64,000 nt of DNA from Frateuria flava (GTDB lineage Bacteria > Pseudomonadota > Gammaproteobacteria > Xanthomonadales > Rhodanobacteraceae), in contig NZ_JAGJRS010000007.1 in NCBI RefSeq assembly GCF_017837635.1, forward strand, positions 62,001 through 126,000, given 5' to 3'. The translations under genes and the position numbers were made by a program. Position 1 is the stretch's first letter, and every line of letters begins with the position of its first letter. Below are positions 1-8,383 of this stretch, piece after piece. The notes under the pieces are model-generated. The model saw only the letters and a list, made by a program, of their open reading frames with translations. It had not been told where the DNA came from and searched no databases.

Positions 1-204
1 ACCGATGCCATCGTCGATGGCGTGATGAGCCAGGCCACCGGCCTGCCGCCGCTCAACCCCAGCACCGACCGCGTGATGCTGTGCGGCAGCCCGGCGATGC
101 TCGACGACCTCTGCGCCTTGCTCGACGGGCGCGGCTTCCAGGCCTCGCCGCGCACGCGCGAACCGGGCGACTACGTGATCGAGCGGGCGTTCGTCGAGAA
201 GTAG
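1..204 (+). CDS. fpr: Ferredoxin-NADP reductase, C-terminal end (partial)
   Basis: The reading frame is already open at base 1 and stops at TAG 202-204, so only the last 67 codons are present. The segment DRVMLCGSPAML followed by a C-terminal GDYVIERAFVEK is the typical end of bacterial ferredoxin/flavodoxin-NADP+ reductases (FNR superfamily). The CGSPAM part belongs to the NADP-binding lobe and the last residues stack near FAD. The enzyme moves electrons between NADPH and ferredoxin or flavodoxin in the cytoplasm. The 5' part lies outside the window, so length and start cannot be judged. Confidence 0.88.
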   Translation, partial: TDAIVDGVMSQATGLPPLNPSTDRVMLCGSPAMLDDLCALLDGRGFQASPRTREPGDYVIERAFVEK

Positions 205-252
205 GCACCGGCAGGGCCGCCCTCTTCCCCCTACGGCACGTCTCCGCAACGG

Positions 253-1309
253 GGACGGTTAAGGTGTGGGTCCGCGCCGGAACCATTCCCGTCCGCGGTG
301 ACGGCGCACAGGCGAACAGGGCAGCCCGCCGACAGCTTCAACAGCCCATCCACACGGACACCACTAGGCTTCCGACCCTTCGGCGCGCAGGCGATCCGTT
401 GCGGAGACTCCGGTGGCATTCAGCACCCCGCCCCCAGTGCAACCAGGCCAGGCACGCGGCAGCGTCGTGTTGGGCGTGGGCCGCGACGCGGCGCATTCCA
501 GCCACGAGGCGGCCGCGCACACAGCCATCGCGCAGCAACTGGCCGACCTGCTGCATTACGACTTCGCCGGTGCCTATGTGCCGGGCCAGCCTTATTCCGG
601 CCCGCTCTACTTCGTGCCAGGCGACGTGTTGACCGGGCTGGATTCGGCCGCGGCCTGTGGCATCCGCAGCGCCTCGGACCTGTTCGGCGGTGTGGTGCCC
701 GATCGCGTGGTGGCCTCCAAGGCGATCACCCATCCATTGGTCGACGCTCCCACGCGCGTGCCGCAGGGCTGGTCCGCGACGGACGGTTAAGGTGTGGGTC
801 CGCGCCGGAACCATTCCCGTCCGCGGTGACGGCGCACAGGCGAACAGGGCAGCCCGCCGACAGCTTCAACAGCCCATCCACACGGACACCACTAGGCTTC
901 CGACCCTTCGGCGCGCAGGCGATCCGTTGCGGAGACTCCGGTGGCATTCAGCACCCCGCCCCCAGTGCAGCCAGGCCAGGCACGCGGCAGCGTCGTGTTG
1001 GGCGTGGGCCGCGACGCGGCGCATTCCAGCCACGAGGCGGCCGCGCACACAGCCATCGCGCAGCAACTGGCCGACCTGCTGCATTACGACTTCGCCGGTG
1101 CCTATGTGCCGGGCCAGCCTTATTCCGGCCCGCTCTACTTCGTGCCAGGCGACGTGTTGACCGGGCTGGATTCGGCCGCAGCCTGTGGCATCCGCAGTGC
1201 CTCGGACCTGTTCGGCGGTGTGGTGCCCGATCGCGTGGTGGCCTCCAAGGCGATCACCCATCCATTGGTCGACGCTCCCACGCGCGTGCCGCAGGGCTGG
1301 TCCGCGACG
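253..1309. repeat. 528-bp tandem direct duplication
   Basis: Bases 253-780 recur at 781-1308 with a constant offset of 528, and one extra matching base at 781/1309. Only three differences were seen: 442 A versus 970 G, 652 G versus 1180 A, 670 C versus 1198 T. Each copy holds about 160 bp of upstream sequence, the ribosome binding site GGAG, the GTG start and the first 122 codons of the DUF3182 gene. The first copy therefore ends as a truncated reading frame and the second continues into the intact gene. Confidence 0.97.
413..790 (+). pseudogene. Truncated 5' copy of the DUF3182 gene
   Basis: This reading frame starts at GTG 413 behind GGAG and encodes 125 residues. The first 122 or so are identical to the N terminus of the downstream intact protein. 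At the duplication junction it runs into the second repeat copy and stops at once, ending in TDG-TAA. All three differences from the intact copy fall at third codon positions and are silent (CAA/CAG, GCG/GCA, AGC/AGT). It keeps its own start signals and may be translated, but it lacks about two thirds of the protein and is most likely non-functional. Confidence 0.85.
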
Positions 1310-2083
1310 TTCGCCGAGCGGGTACGCGCCGTGGTACTGCCCGGCTACAGCGCCTACGCCCCCGCCGATGCGCGCCGCGCGGGGCGCGCGCTGCTGCACC
1401 TGGGCCCGGTACGCATCAAGCCGGCGCACGGCAACGCCGGTCGTGGCCAGCGGGTGGCCCGCGACATCGGCGAGCTGGACGCGATCGTCGCCGACGTCGA
1501 CGAGGACGCGTTCGCCAGCGACGGCCTGGTGCTGGAAACCGACCTGCTCGACCTGACCACCTGGAGCGTGGGCCAGGTGCGCGTGGATCACCACACCATC
1601 GCCTACTACGGCACCCAGTGGCTGACCCGCGACAACGCCGGCGAGGTGGCCTACGGCGGCTCCAGCCTGCGCGTGCATCGCGGTGGCTTCGACGCGTTGC
1701 TGCGCGAACCGCTGCCGCCGCCGGTCCGCGAGGCGGCCGCGCAGGCACAGCTCTACGACGAGGCCGCGCGGCAGTGCTTCCCGCGCATGTTCGCCTCGCG
1801 CCGCAACTACGACGTGGTGCAAGGCAAGGACCACCGCGGCCACGCGCACGCCGGCGTACTGGAGTCGTCCTGGCGTATCGGCGGCGCCAGCGGCGCGGAG
1901 GCCGCCGCGCTGTTGCGCTTGCGCGACGAACCGGGCCGCCGCTGGCTCGGCGTGCGCACCGAGGAACGCTACGGGAGCGATACCGAACCGCCGCCCGGCG
2001 CCACCGTGCTGTTCCACGGCACCGACCCCGCGGTCGGTCCGCTGCTGAAGTTCACCGTGGTGGAGGACGATGACGACACGTAG
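941..2083 (+). CDS. DUF3182 family protein
   Basis: A 380-residue protein that I assign to the DUF3182 family from memory of its layout; the biochemical role of that family is unknown to me. The GTG start follows GGAG by six bases (CGGAGACTCCG), the same signal as in the truncated upstream copy. Features such as HLGPVRIKPAHGNAGRGQ and LVLETDL resemble the nucleotide-binding strand arrangement of ATP-grasp proteins, which is inference only. No signal peptide or membrane segment is seen, so it should be cytoplasmic. Its last 14 bases overlap the start of the alpha/beta hydrolase gene, which suggests co-transcription and translational coupling. Confidence 0.75.
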   Translation: MAFSTPPPVQPGQARGSVVLGVGRDAAHSSHEAAAHTAIAQQLADLLHYDFAGAYVPGQPYSGPLYFVPGDVLTGLDSAAACGIRSASDLFGGVVPDRVVASKAITHPLVDAPTRVPQGWSATFAERVRAVVLPGYSAYAPADARRAGRALLHLGPVRIKPAHGNAGRGQRVARDIGELDAIVADVDEDAFASDGLVLETDLLDLTTWSVGQVRVDHHTIAYYGTQWLTRDNAGEVAYGGSSLRVHRGGFDALLREPLPPPVREAAAQAQLYDEAARQCFPRMFASRRNYDVVQGKDHRGHAHAGVLESSWRIGGASGAEAAALLRLRDEPGRRWLGVRTEERYGSDTEPPPGATVLFHGTDPAVGPLLKFTVVEDDDDT

Positions 2084-2843
2084 CGAAGACACCGACATCG
2101 CCGTCGACGGCACGCGCATCGCCGGCACCGTGCTCGCCCCCGGCTCGACCATCCCCGGCGTGCTGTTCGTGCATGGCTGGGGCGGCTGCCGCGCACGCGA
2201 CCTGGGCCGCGCCCAGCAGATCGCCGCACTGGGCTGCATCTGCCTGACCTTCGACATGCGCGGCCACGTGCGTACCGAGGCCCTGCGCCAGACCGTCACC
2301 CGCGAGCAGAACCTCGCCGACGTCGTCGCCGCCTACGACCACCTGCGCTTGCAGCCGCACGTCGATCCCGATGCGATCCTGGTCGTCGGCGCCAGCTACG
2401 GAGGCTATCTCGCCTCGATCCTCACCTCGCTGCGCCCGGTCAAGTGGCTCGCCCTGCGGGTGCCGGCGCTTTACGCGGACGACGACTGGGACAAACCCAA
2501 GCGCTCGCTGCCACGCGCACAACTGGACGCTTACCGCAGCCGCGTGCTCGAACCGGACGACAACCGCGCGCTGCGCGCCTGCAGCGATTTCCGCGGTGAC
2601 GTGCTCATCGTCGAATCGGGCCACGACCATCTGGTCCCCCATCCAGCCATCGTCAGCTACCGCAACGCATTCCGGCGCAGCCATTCGGTGACCTACCGGA
2701 TCATCGACGAGGCCGACCATGCGCTCTCCAGTCCCGATTGCCAGCGCGCCTATACCTCGATGCTGCTTGGCTGGACCACCGAAATGGTGTTCGGCGCCCG
2801 CGCCGGCGGCGCTCCCGGCCAGGCCCCGCCTCGCCCTGCATAG
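2070..2843 (+). CDS. Alpha/beta hydrolase
   Basis: A 257-residue cytoplasmic hydrolase of the alpha/beta fold. The oxyanion-hole motif HGWGG is at residues 35-39, the nucleophile elbow GASYGG has Ser109, the acid is probably Asp186 (SGHDHLVP) and the catalytic His is probably 217 (DEADHALS), in the order expected for the fold. The fold suggests esterase, lipase or acyl-hydrolase chemistry, and the substrate cannot be read from sequence. ATG 2070 lies inside the end of the DUF3182 gene, so the two genes probably form an operon and may share a pathway. Confidence 0.85.
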   Translation: MTTRSEDTDIAVDGTRIAGTVLAPGSTIPGVLFVHGWGGCRARDLGRAQQIAALGCICLTFDMRGHVRTEALRQTVTREQNLADVVAAYDHLRLQPHVDPDAILVVGASYGGYLASILTSLRPVKWLALRVPALYADDDWDKPKRSLPRAQLDAYRSRVLEPDDNRALRACSDFRGDVLIVESGHDHLVPHPAIVSYRNAFRRSHSVTYRIIDEADHALSSPDCQRAYTSMLLGWTTEMVFGARAGGAPGQAPPRPA

Positions 2844-2908
2844 GGCCGGCGCTTGTCCACACGGATGAACGCCTGCACATTGGGTCCGCCCCCTCTGGAA
2901 CCCGCCTG

Positions 2909-3388
2909 ATGGAAATCGCGCTCTACCTGCTCGCCGCATTGCTGATCCTCGGTGGCCTCGCCGGCACCGTGCTGCCGATCCTGCCGGGCATCCCGATGAT
3001 CTTCGGCGGCATCTGGCTGGTCGCCGCGGTCGATGGCTACCGCCACCTGGGCCTGGCCTGGTTGCTGGTGATCGGCGCGCTCGGCGCGCTCGGCGTGCTG
3101 GTGGACTTCGTCGCCGGCGCGATGGGGGCCAGGCGGGTCGGCGCCAGTGCGCGTGCGCTATGGGGCGCCACCATCGGCACCGTGGTGGGCATGTTCCTGG
3201 GCATTCCCGGGTTGATCTTCGGCCCGTTCGTCGGCGCGCTGGTGGGCGAGCTTTCGGCCGGCACCAGCGTGTTGCGCTCGGCCCACGTCGGCGCGGGCAC
3301 CTGGATAGGGTTGCTCGCCGGCACGCTGGTCAAACTGGTGATTTCGTTCCTGATGGTCGGCCTGTTCGGCCTGGCCATGCTGCTCTAG
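2909..3388 (+). CDS. DUF456 family membrane protein
   Basis: A 159-residue, almost wholly hydrophobic protein with about four to five membrane segments and the glycine-rich patterns TVLPILPGIPMIFGG and GIPGLIFGPFVGALVGEL typical of DUF456 proteins. It is an inner-membrane protein of unknown function. ATG 2909 is chosen because the first transmembrane helix starts directly after it; the frame is open further upstream but those residues overlap the alpha/beta hydrolase gene. It lies 65 bp after that gene on the same strand. Confidence 0.8.
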   Translation: MEIALYLLAALLILGGLAGTVLPILPGIPMIFGGIWLVAAVDGYRHLGLAWLLVIGALGALGVLVDFVAGAMGARRVGASARALWGATIGTVVGMFLGIPGLIFGPFVGALVGELSAGTSVLRSAHVGAGTWIGLLAGTLVKLVISFLMVGLFGLAMLL

Positions 3389-3457
3389 ACCTTAAGGCAC
3401 AGGCACGCCTCAACCACGCCCGCGTACGCTGCGCCATCACCCAAGAAGGAGCGCCCC

Positions 3458-5233
3458 ATGCGCAAGAGCCTCGCCCTCGCCCTCGCCGCCACGCTGGCCA
3501 CCGCCGGATCGCTCCACGCGCAGGCCGCACCCGACACCTGGGTCCAGCGCAGCAACGCCGACGCCAAGGTATTGCTGGACACGATCGCCCGCTTCAGCCC
3601 CGAATTCGCCACCCAGGTCGGCGTACCCGGCTACGACACCAAAGTTGCGGACCTCAGGCCCGGTGTCGACGAACGCTCACGGGCGGCGCTGGTGGAGGCC
3701 AAGGGCAAACTCGAAAAACTGCTCGCGGTGGAGAAAGATCCGAACGTGCGCGAGGACCTCGACATCATGATCGAGGCCACCGCCCAGCAGATCGAAGGCA
3801 TCGACCTCAACCACAAATACCTGCTGCCCTACAACGACATCGGCTCATTGATCTTCAGCGGCGAGTTCGCGCTGCTGAAGGACGACGTCGACGCCACGCG
3901 CCACCCGGCCGCGCTCGCGCGTCTTCAGTGCTACGTCGGCAAGGCCCCCGGCTGCACGCCGATCACCGAGCAGGCCAAGGCGCTGACCACGGCGCGACTT
4001 AGCGAGACATCGCTGCTGGGACCGTACAAGGGCGAGATCGAGCAGAAGCTCGCCAACACCCCGCGCTACGTCGAAGGTATCCGCCAGCTGTTCGCCAAGT
4101 ACAAGCTCGACACGCCCGAGGGCAAGGCCGCACTGGACGCGCTCGACAAGCAACTGAAGGAGTACGACGCCTGGGTGCGCAGCACCGTGCTGCCGCGCGC
4201 ACGCACCGACTTCCGCCTGCCCGAACCGCTGTACGCGTACAGCCTCAAGCAGGTCGGCATCGATATCCCGCCCGAGCAACTAATGAAGCAGGCCGAGCTC
4301 GAGTTCATGGAGCTGCGCGGCATGATGCAGGCGTTGGCGCCGGTGGTCGCCAAGGCCGAAGGCATCGACGCGACCGACTACCGCGACGTGCTCAAGGCGC
4401 TGAAGAAGCAGCAGCTCACCCGCGACCAGGTCGAGCCCTGGTACCACCAGGTGCTCGGCCACATCGAAGACACCATCCGCGACCAGGCCATCGTCACGCT
4501 GCCCAAGCGGCAGATGCAGATGCGCCTGGCCTCCGAGGCCGAAGCCGCGCAGGTGCCGGCACCGCACATGGACCCGCCGCCGTTCCTGAACAACCACGGC
4601 GAGCGCGGCACCTTCGTGCTGACCATGGGCAACCCCGGCAACGGCAAGGACAACAGCCAGGCCTACGACGACTTCACCTTCAAGGCGGCCGCCTGGACGC
4701 TGACCGCGCACGAAGGCCGCCCCGGCCACGAACTGCAGTTCGCCGCGATGGTCGAGCGCGGCGTCTCGCTGGCGCGCAGCCTGTTCGCCTTCAACAGCGT
4801 CAACGTGGAAGGCTGGGCGCTATATGCCGAGTCCGAGATGCTCCCCTACGAGCCGCCGGCCGGCCAGTTCGCCGCCCTGCAGGCCCGCCTGATGCGCGCC
4901 GCCCGCGCCTACCTCGATCCCATGCTCAACCTGGGGCTGATCACCCGCGAGCGCGCACACGACGTGCTCACCCACGACGTCGGCCTCTCCGAGGCCATGG
5001 CCCGCCAGGAACTGGATCGCTACACCTTCAACAGCCCCGGCCAGGCCACGGCGTATTTCTACGGCTACCTGCGCCTGCAGCAGCTGCGACTGGAGACCGA
5101 GCTGGCGCTCGGCGACAAATTCGACCGCAAGGCCTTCAACGACTTCGTGATCGGCCAGGGCCTGCTGCCACCGGCGCAACTGGCCGAAGCGGTCAAGACC
5201 CAGTTCGTTCCGCAACAGAAGCAGAAGCACTGA
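3458..5233 (+). CDS. DUF885 family exported peptidase-like protein
   Basis: A 591-residue protein with a Sec signal peptide (MRKSLALALAATLATAGSLHA) and the DUF885 architecture. The metal-binding signature HEGRPGHELQ lies at residues 418-427 (H418, E419, H424), the HExxxxH variant characteristic of this family of predicted zinc metallopeptidases. It is expected in the periplasm. The start follows AAGGAGCGCCCC, a good ribosome binding site. It lies about 70 bp after the DUF456 gene and may have its own promoter. Peptidase activity is a family-level inference. Confidence 0.85.
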   Translation: MRKSLALALAATLATAGSLHAQAAPDTWVQRSNADAKVLLDTIARFSPEFATQVGVPGYDTKVADLRPGVDERSRAALVEAKGKLEKLLAVEKDPNVREDLDIMIEATAQQIEGIDLNHKYLLPYNDIGSLIFSGEFALLKDDVDATRHPAALARLQCYVGKAPGCTPITEQAKALTTARLSETSLLGPYKGEIEQKLANTPRYVEGIRQLFAKYKLDTPEGKAALDALDKQLKEYDAWVRSTVLPRARTDFRLPEPLYAYSLKQVGIDIPPEQLMKQAELEFMELRGMMQALAPVVAKAEGIDATDYRDVLKALKKQQLTRDQVEPWYHQVLGHIEDTIRDQAIVTLPKRQMQMRLASEAEAAQVPAPHMDPPPFLNNHGERGTFVLTMGNPGNGKDNSQAYDDFTFKAAAWTLTAHEGRPGHELQFAAMVERGVSLARSLFAFNSVNVEGWALYAESEMLPYEPPAGQFAALQARLMRAARAYLDPMLNLGLITRERAHDVLTHDVGLSEAMARQELDRYTFNSPGQATAYFYGYLRLQQLRLETELALGDKFDRKAFNDFVIGQGLLPPAQLAEAVKTQFVPQQKQKH

Positions 5234-5654
5234 CGGCGCGACAGAGCGCCCTCCCTGGCACCGCGGGGTGGAATGGGAGGGTCGCCTGCAACTCGGGCGC
5301 AAGGATCGCACTGCTTGACCCAACGGTCCGCAGGGGCGCGTTGTAATCGAGGGTCACCTTCGGGTTGCCGGGGGGCGGGTCGGGTGAAGGCTGGCTCGCG
5401 GGAATGTCCCCACGTGCGAAGTTGCTCCGCTCCCTCTCCCCTCCGCGGAGAGGGTCGGGTGAGGGGCCGGGGCTCGCGGGAATGTCCCGGCCTGGGCGAT
5501 TCGTTTCTGTCGTCCTTGCGTGGCCTCCGCGCAACCTGGCGCGCCCGCCGCGGGCTTCCGATCGCCTGCCACACCTGGGATTGAGGCTGGAGCGTGCGAA
5601 GTTGCGCCGCTCTTTCTCCTGGAGGAGAGAGAGGGAGCAGGAAAAGCGGAGCGC
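5234..5654. other. Intergenic region with palindromic repeat
   Basis: No gene is seen. Around 5410-5490 lies one copy of the GC-rich palindromic repeat family that recurs at 11180-11225, 49840-50190 and 63010-63612. Its core is a CCCTCTCC...GGAGAGGG palindrome next to a CTCACCC stretch and CCCGCGAGCC. Here it is in the reverse orientation. A second partial copy is at 5600-5640. Confidence 0.6.
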
Positions 5655-6320
5655 TCAGTCGGGAATGACGTACAACAAAACCGCCAGGTAATGCAGCACG
5701 CTGCCGGCCAGCACGAACCCGTGCCACACCGCGTGATGGAACGGCAACCGCTTGCACAGATAAAACGGCACGCCCAGCGTGTAGGTCGCCCCGCCGGCGA
5801 TCAGCAACACCAGCCCACCCGGCGCCAGATGCGTGCGCAACGGCTCGAACGCCACCAGCGCAACCCAACCCATCGCCACATAAATCGACACCGCCAGCCA
5901 ACGCGTCTGGATGCGTCGCAACAGCCCAAGCTCCAACGCACTGCCGACCAGCGCCAGCGCCCAGATCGAGCCGAACAATCCCCAGGCCCACGCCCCTGGC
6001 AACACGATCAGCGTGAATGGCGTATAGGTACCGGCGATCAGCAGGAAGATCGCGATGTGGTCGAGCGTACGCAGTACCCGCCGCGGCAACTCTCCGGGGA
6101 TCGCGTGGTAAAGGGTCGAGGCGGTATAGAGCAGGATCAGCGTGGTACCAAACACCGCGCATGCCACCACCGCCCGCGCATCGCCGCGCAGCGCGGCGAA
6201 CGCCACCAGGGTCGCCAGTCCGCCGATGCTGAGCAGGATGCCGACGCCGTGGATCAGCGTGCTGGCCAGTTCGTCACCGAAACGGTAGCGCGGCGGGCTG
6301 ACGGCGGAAGGCGCGGGCAT
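5655..6320 (-). CDS. trhA: Hemolysin III / TrhA family membrane protein
   Basis: A 221-residue protein with about seven transmembrane helices and the hallmarks of the hemolysin III (PAQR-related, YqfA/TrhA) family: an ELASTLIHGVG opening, STLYHAIP, a TLDHIAIFLLIAGTYTP segment and FHHAVWHGFVLAGS near the end. Conserved His residues in TLYH, LDH and FHHAVWH are the metal-site residues of the superfamily. It is an inner-membrane protein linked in other bacteria to membrane fluidity and energetics. ATG at 6318-6320 is preferred over the upstream in-frame start because AGGAGCCTGCC precedes it. Confidence 0.88.
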   Translation of the reverse strand: MPAPSAVSPPRYRFGDELASTLIHGVGILLSIGGLATLVAFAALRGDARAVVACAVFGTTLILLYTASTLYHAIPGELPRRVLRTLDHIAIFLLIAGTYTPFTLIVLPGAWAWGLFGSIWALALVGSALELGLLRRIQTRWLAVSIYVAMGWVALVAFEPLRTHLAPGGLVLLIAGGATYTLGVPFYLCKRLPFHHAVWHGFVLAGSVLHYLAVLLYVIPD

Positions 6321-6412
6321 GGCAGGCTCCTGGACGGAAAGGCCGGACGGCGACCTTACCATACCCGCGCGTACTGTCTTGCGACGGACGTCTGGACGTC
6401 CAAGCCTTTTTT

Positions 6413-6853
6413 TTACTGCTCGATGATGAACGCACCGAACGACACGCCCAGGTTCCAGCCCTCGCCCTTGCCGCTGAGCGCCAGGCCGACGTTGCCCTTG
6501 GTGAGCGCCTGCGCACCGGCCGACTCACCGGCGCCGGCGTGCGCCTCGGCATTGGCGTAATGACCCAGCACCTCGTGGATGTCGTATACCCCGGTGAACT
6601 TGCCGATGCCGTCCTCGATATGCGTCTTGCCGAAGGTCAGCCCGCCGCCCTTGGTACGAAGCTTCACCTGCATGGTCTGCCCATTACTGCAGCGGACGGT
6701 GCCGGTCCCCTTGGCGGTCTTGTAGAACACCGACCAACCCGACAGCGAGAAGGTCATCTTGCAGGAGATCTCACCCGCATGGGCAGGACCCGGCATGAGC
6801 GTCAATCCGGCCACCAGTAGCGCCAGTGCGCCCAGTTGCTTCCACATCGTCAT
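6413..6853 (-). CDS. Exported glycine-rich hypothetical protein
   Basis: This gene encodes about 146 residues from ATG 6851-6853, preceded by GGGAGGCAAT. It has a Sec signal peptide (WKQLGALALLVAGLTLMPGPAHA) and a mature domain with two cysteines (ISCKM and VRCSNG) that may form a disulfide, followed by a glycine-rich stretch ending in SFGAFIIEQ. I do not recognise the family. It loosely recalls periplasmic DUF992-type proteins, but the match is weak. It stands alone, divergent from tonB and about 90 bp downstream of the trhA promoter region on the other side. Function unknown. Confidence 0.7.
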   Translation of the reverse strand: MTMWKQLGALALLVAGLTLMPGPAHAGEISCKMTFSLSGWSVFYKTAKGTGTVRCSNGQTMQVKLRTKGGGLTFGKTHIEDGIGKFTGVYDIHEVLGHYANAEAHAGAGESAGAQALTKGNVGLALSGKGEGWNLGVSFGAFIIEQ

Positions 6854-7038
6854 GATTGCCTCCCTTTCGGCCCCCGCGGCCGCGCCGGTCGATTGTGCGG
6901 CAAAGCGCGCGGCGGCGGGAATGCTTGCGCAGGGGCGAGAAGCAGGCCTAGGCTGGTATCGCGTCGGCACGATTCCCTCTGCCCCAGTCCCTCGACCCCA
7001 GGCAGCGTGCCTGCGCCACGAGCACAGGAGGATCGCCC

Positions 7039-7698
7039 ATGTCGTCCGCAGTCCTGGCTTCATCCCGCACGCACGCCCAGCCCGATCTGGTCCGCATCAC
7101 CGCGTTGAGCGCGGCGATGGCCATCAACCTCACCGTATTCATCGCCGCCACCCGGCCGTTGCCGCCACTGGCCCTGCCGCGCCTGGAGGCACCATCGTTG
7201 AGCGCGCGTTTCATCCCGCCCAAACCCAAGCCGGTAGAGACACCGCCGCTGCCGGCCATTGTGCCGGTCACGCGGCACACGCCCGTGCACGTGGCGCCGC
7301 CGATCGCCACCACGCTGCACATCAGCGACGAAGGTTCGGTCGCAGCACCGCCGATCCACGTGCCCACCATCGCGCCACCTGCGGTGGGCTCGACGCCATT
7401 TGCCGTACCGGGCGAGCCTGTCGAAGCCAGCCTGGCCTACCGCAGCGCGCCGCTGGTCTTTCCTGCCCAGGCGATCCGCCAGCACATGCACGGCACCGTG
7501 CTGCTGCGGGTGCTGGTGGATGAAGCGGGCAAGCCGGTGGATGTGATCGTCGAGCGGAGCAGCGGCTACCCCTTGCTCGACCGCAGCGCCCGCGCGCAAG
7601 TGCTGGCGGGCTGGCGTTTCCAGCCGGCCAGCGTGGAGGGCCACGCGGTGCGCGCCTGGGCGCGCGTGCCGGTGAGTTTCGAGCTGCGCAAACTGTAG
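7039..7698 (+). CDS. tonB: Energy transducer TonB
   Basis: A 219-residue protein with an N-terminal transmembrane anchor (about residues 17-36), a proline-rich periplasmic spacer (PPKPKPVETPPLP and later proline-rich segments) and a C-terminal TonB domain from about residue 130 (SAPLVFPAQAIRQHMHGTVL, then VDVIVERSSGYPLLDRSA, WRFQPA). This is the form that carries energy from ExbB/ExbD to outer-membrane receptors such as the one at 56328. The start follows AGGAGGATCGCCC. ExbB/ExbD are not adjacent, so the partner complex is encoded elsewhere. Confidence 0.9.
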   Translation: MSSAVLASSRTHAQPDLVRITALSAAMAINLTVFIAATRPLPPLALPRLEAPSLSARFIPPKPKPVETPPLPAIVPVTRHTPVHVAPPIATTLHISDEGSVAAPPIHVPTIAPPAVGSTPFAVPGEPVEASLAYRSAPLVFPAQAIRQHMHGTVLLRVLVDEAGKPVDVIVERSSGYPLLDRSARAQVLAGWRFQPASVEGHAVRAWARVPVSFELRKL

Positions 7699-7740
7699 AA
7701 AAGCCGCCCAGCATCGCGCACTGAAGGGTTACGACTGCTT

Positions 7741-7773
7741 AACGGCGCCCATGCTCCACTGGGCGCCGTTCTT
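7741..7773 (+). terminator. Hairpin after tonB
   Basis: An 11-bp stem, AACGGCGCCCA paired with TGGGCGCCGTT around an eight-base loop, lies 43 bp after tonB and is followed by CTTCGT rather than a full T tract. It probably works as a terminator or mRNA-stabilising structure. Confidence 0.5.
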
Positions 7774-7787
7774 CGTACGGTCCTGCC

Positions 7788-8360
7788 ATGGCAAACCACA
7801 GGCAAACCTTGAAGGCGCTGCGCCACATCGCGCTGGCGCACTGCCGAGGGGAGCACCCCGACCTGGCCGCCCTCGCCCGCGAACTGGGCAGCGTGGTCCG
7901 TCTTCATACGGAAGCTTTCACCACCCTGGCCAGCCGCGTGCGGACGGGCCCCGGCGGCCCGCGCATCCGCCCGCTGCGAACCGGTAGTGCGCCACTGCAA
8001 TTGCTGTTGATCGCCTGGCCGGCCAACCACGTTTCCTCGCTGCACGACCATGGCGCGCGCTGGGGCCTGGAGATTCCGCTGCACGGCGCGCTGGAAGTCG
8101 AAGCCTGGCGGCGCCAGAGCGACGGCGGCGAACCGCTGGCGCACGGGCGCCACTGGCTCGGGCCCGGCGACGCACTGTGGTTCGACGCCGACCAGTCGCG
8201 CCTGCATCGTTGCCGCAATCTTTCCGGGCGCGAAGCTGCGCTCAGCCTGCATCTTTTCGGGGGCGCCCCCGGCGCCGGCCTGGCCTATGCCCCGCCCCCT
8301 TCCACCCGGCAGCGGATGCCCCCCTCGCGACCGGCCATCGCCGGACCGCTGCCGGGCTGA
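7788..8360 (+). CDS. Cysteine dioxygenase-like cupin protein
   Basis: A 190-residue protein with the cupin pattern of type I cysteine dioxygenases. SSLHDHGARWGLEIPLHG carries the H-x-H and the downstream acidic position, and SRLHRCRNLSGREAALSLHLF carries the third His. The enzyme family uses non-haem Fe(II) to oxidise thiols such as cysteine or 3-mercaptopropionate to sulfinic acids. The bacterial substrate here cannot be told. The next gene starts 23 bp later on the same strand, so the pair is probably an operon. Confidence 0.82.
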   Translation: MANHRQTLKALRHIALAHCRGEHPDLAALARELGSVVRLHTEAFTTLASRVRTGPGGPRIRPLRTGSAPLQLLLIAWPANHVSSLHDHGARWGLEIPLHGALEVEAWRRQSDGGEPLAHGRHWLGPGDALWFDADQSRLHRCRNLSGREAALSLHLFGGAPGAGLAYAPPPSTRQRMPPSRPAIAGPLPG

Positions 8361-8383
8361 GCGCCGGCCACCGGAGAGCCGCC

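Noticed and set aside
298-2073. A 591-codon plus-strand frame covering both copies of the duplication
   Set aside because: It is Arg/Gly/Pro-rich, runs in a different frame from the DUF3182 gene and simply mirrors its high GC; no family or ribosome binding site supports it.
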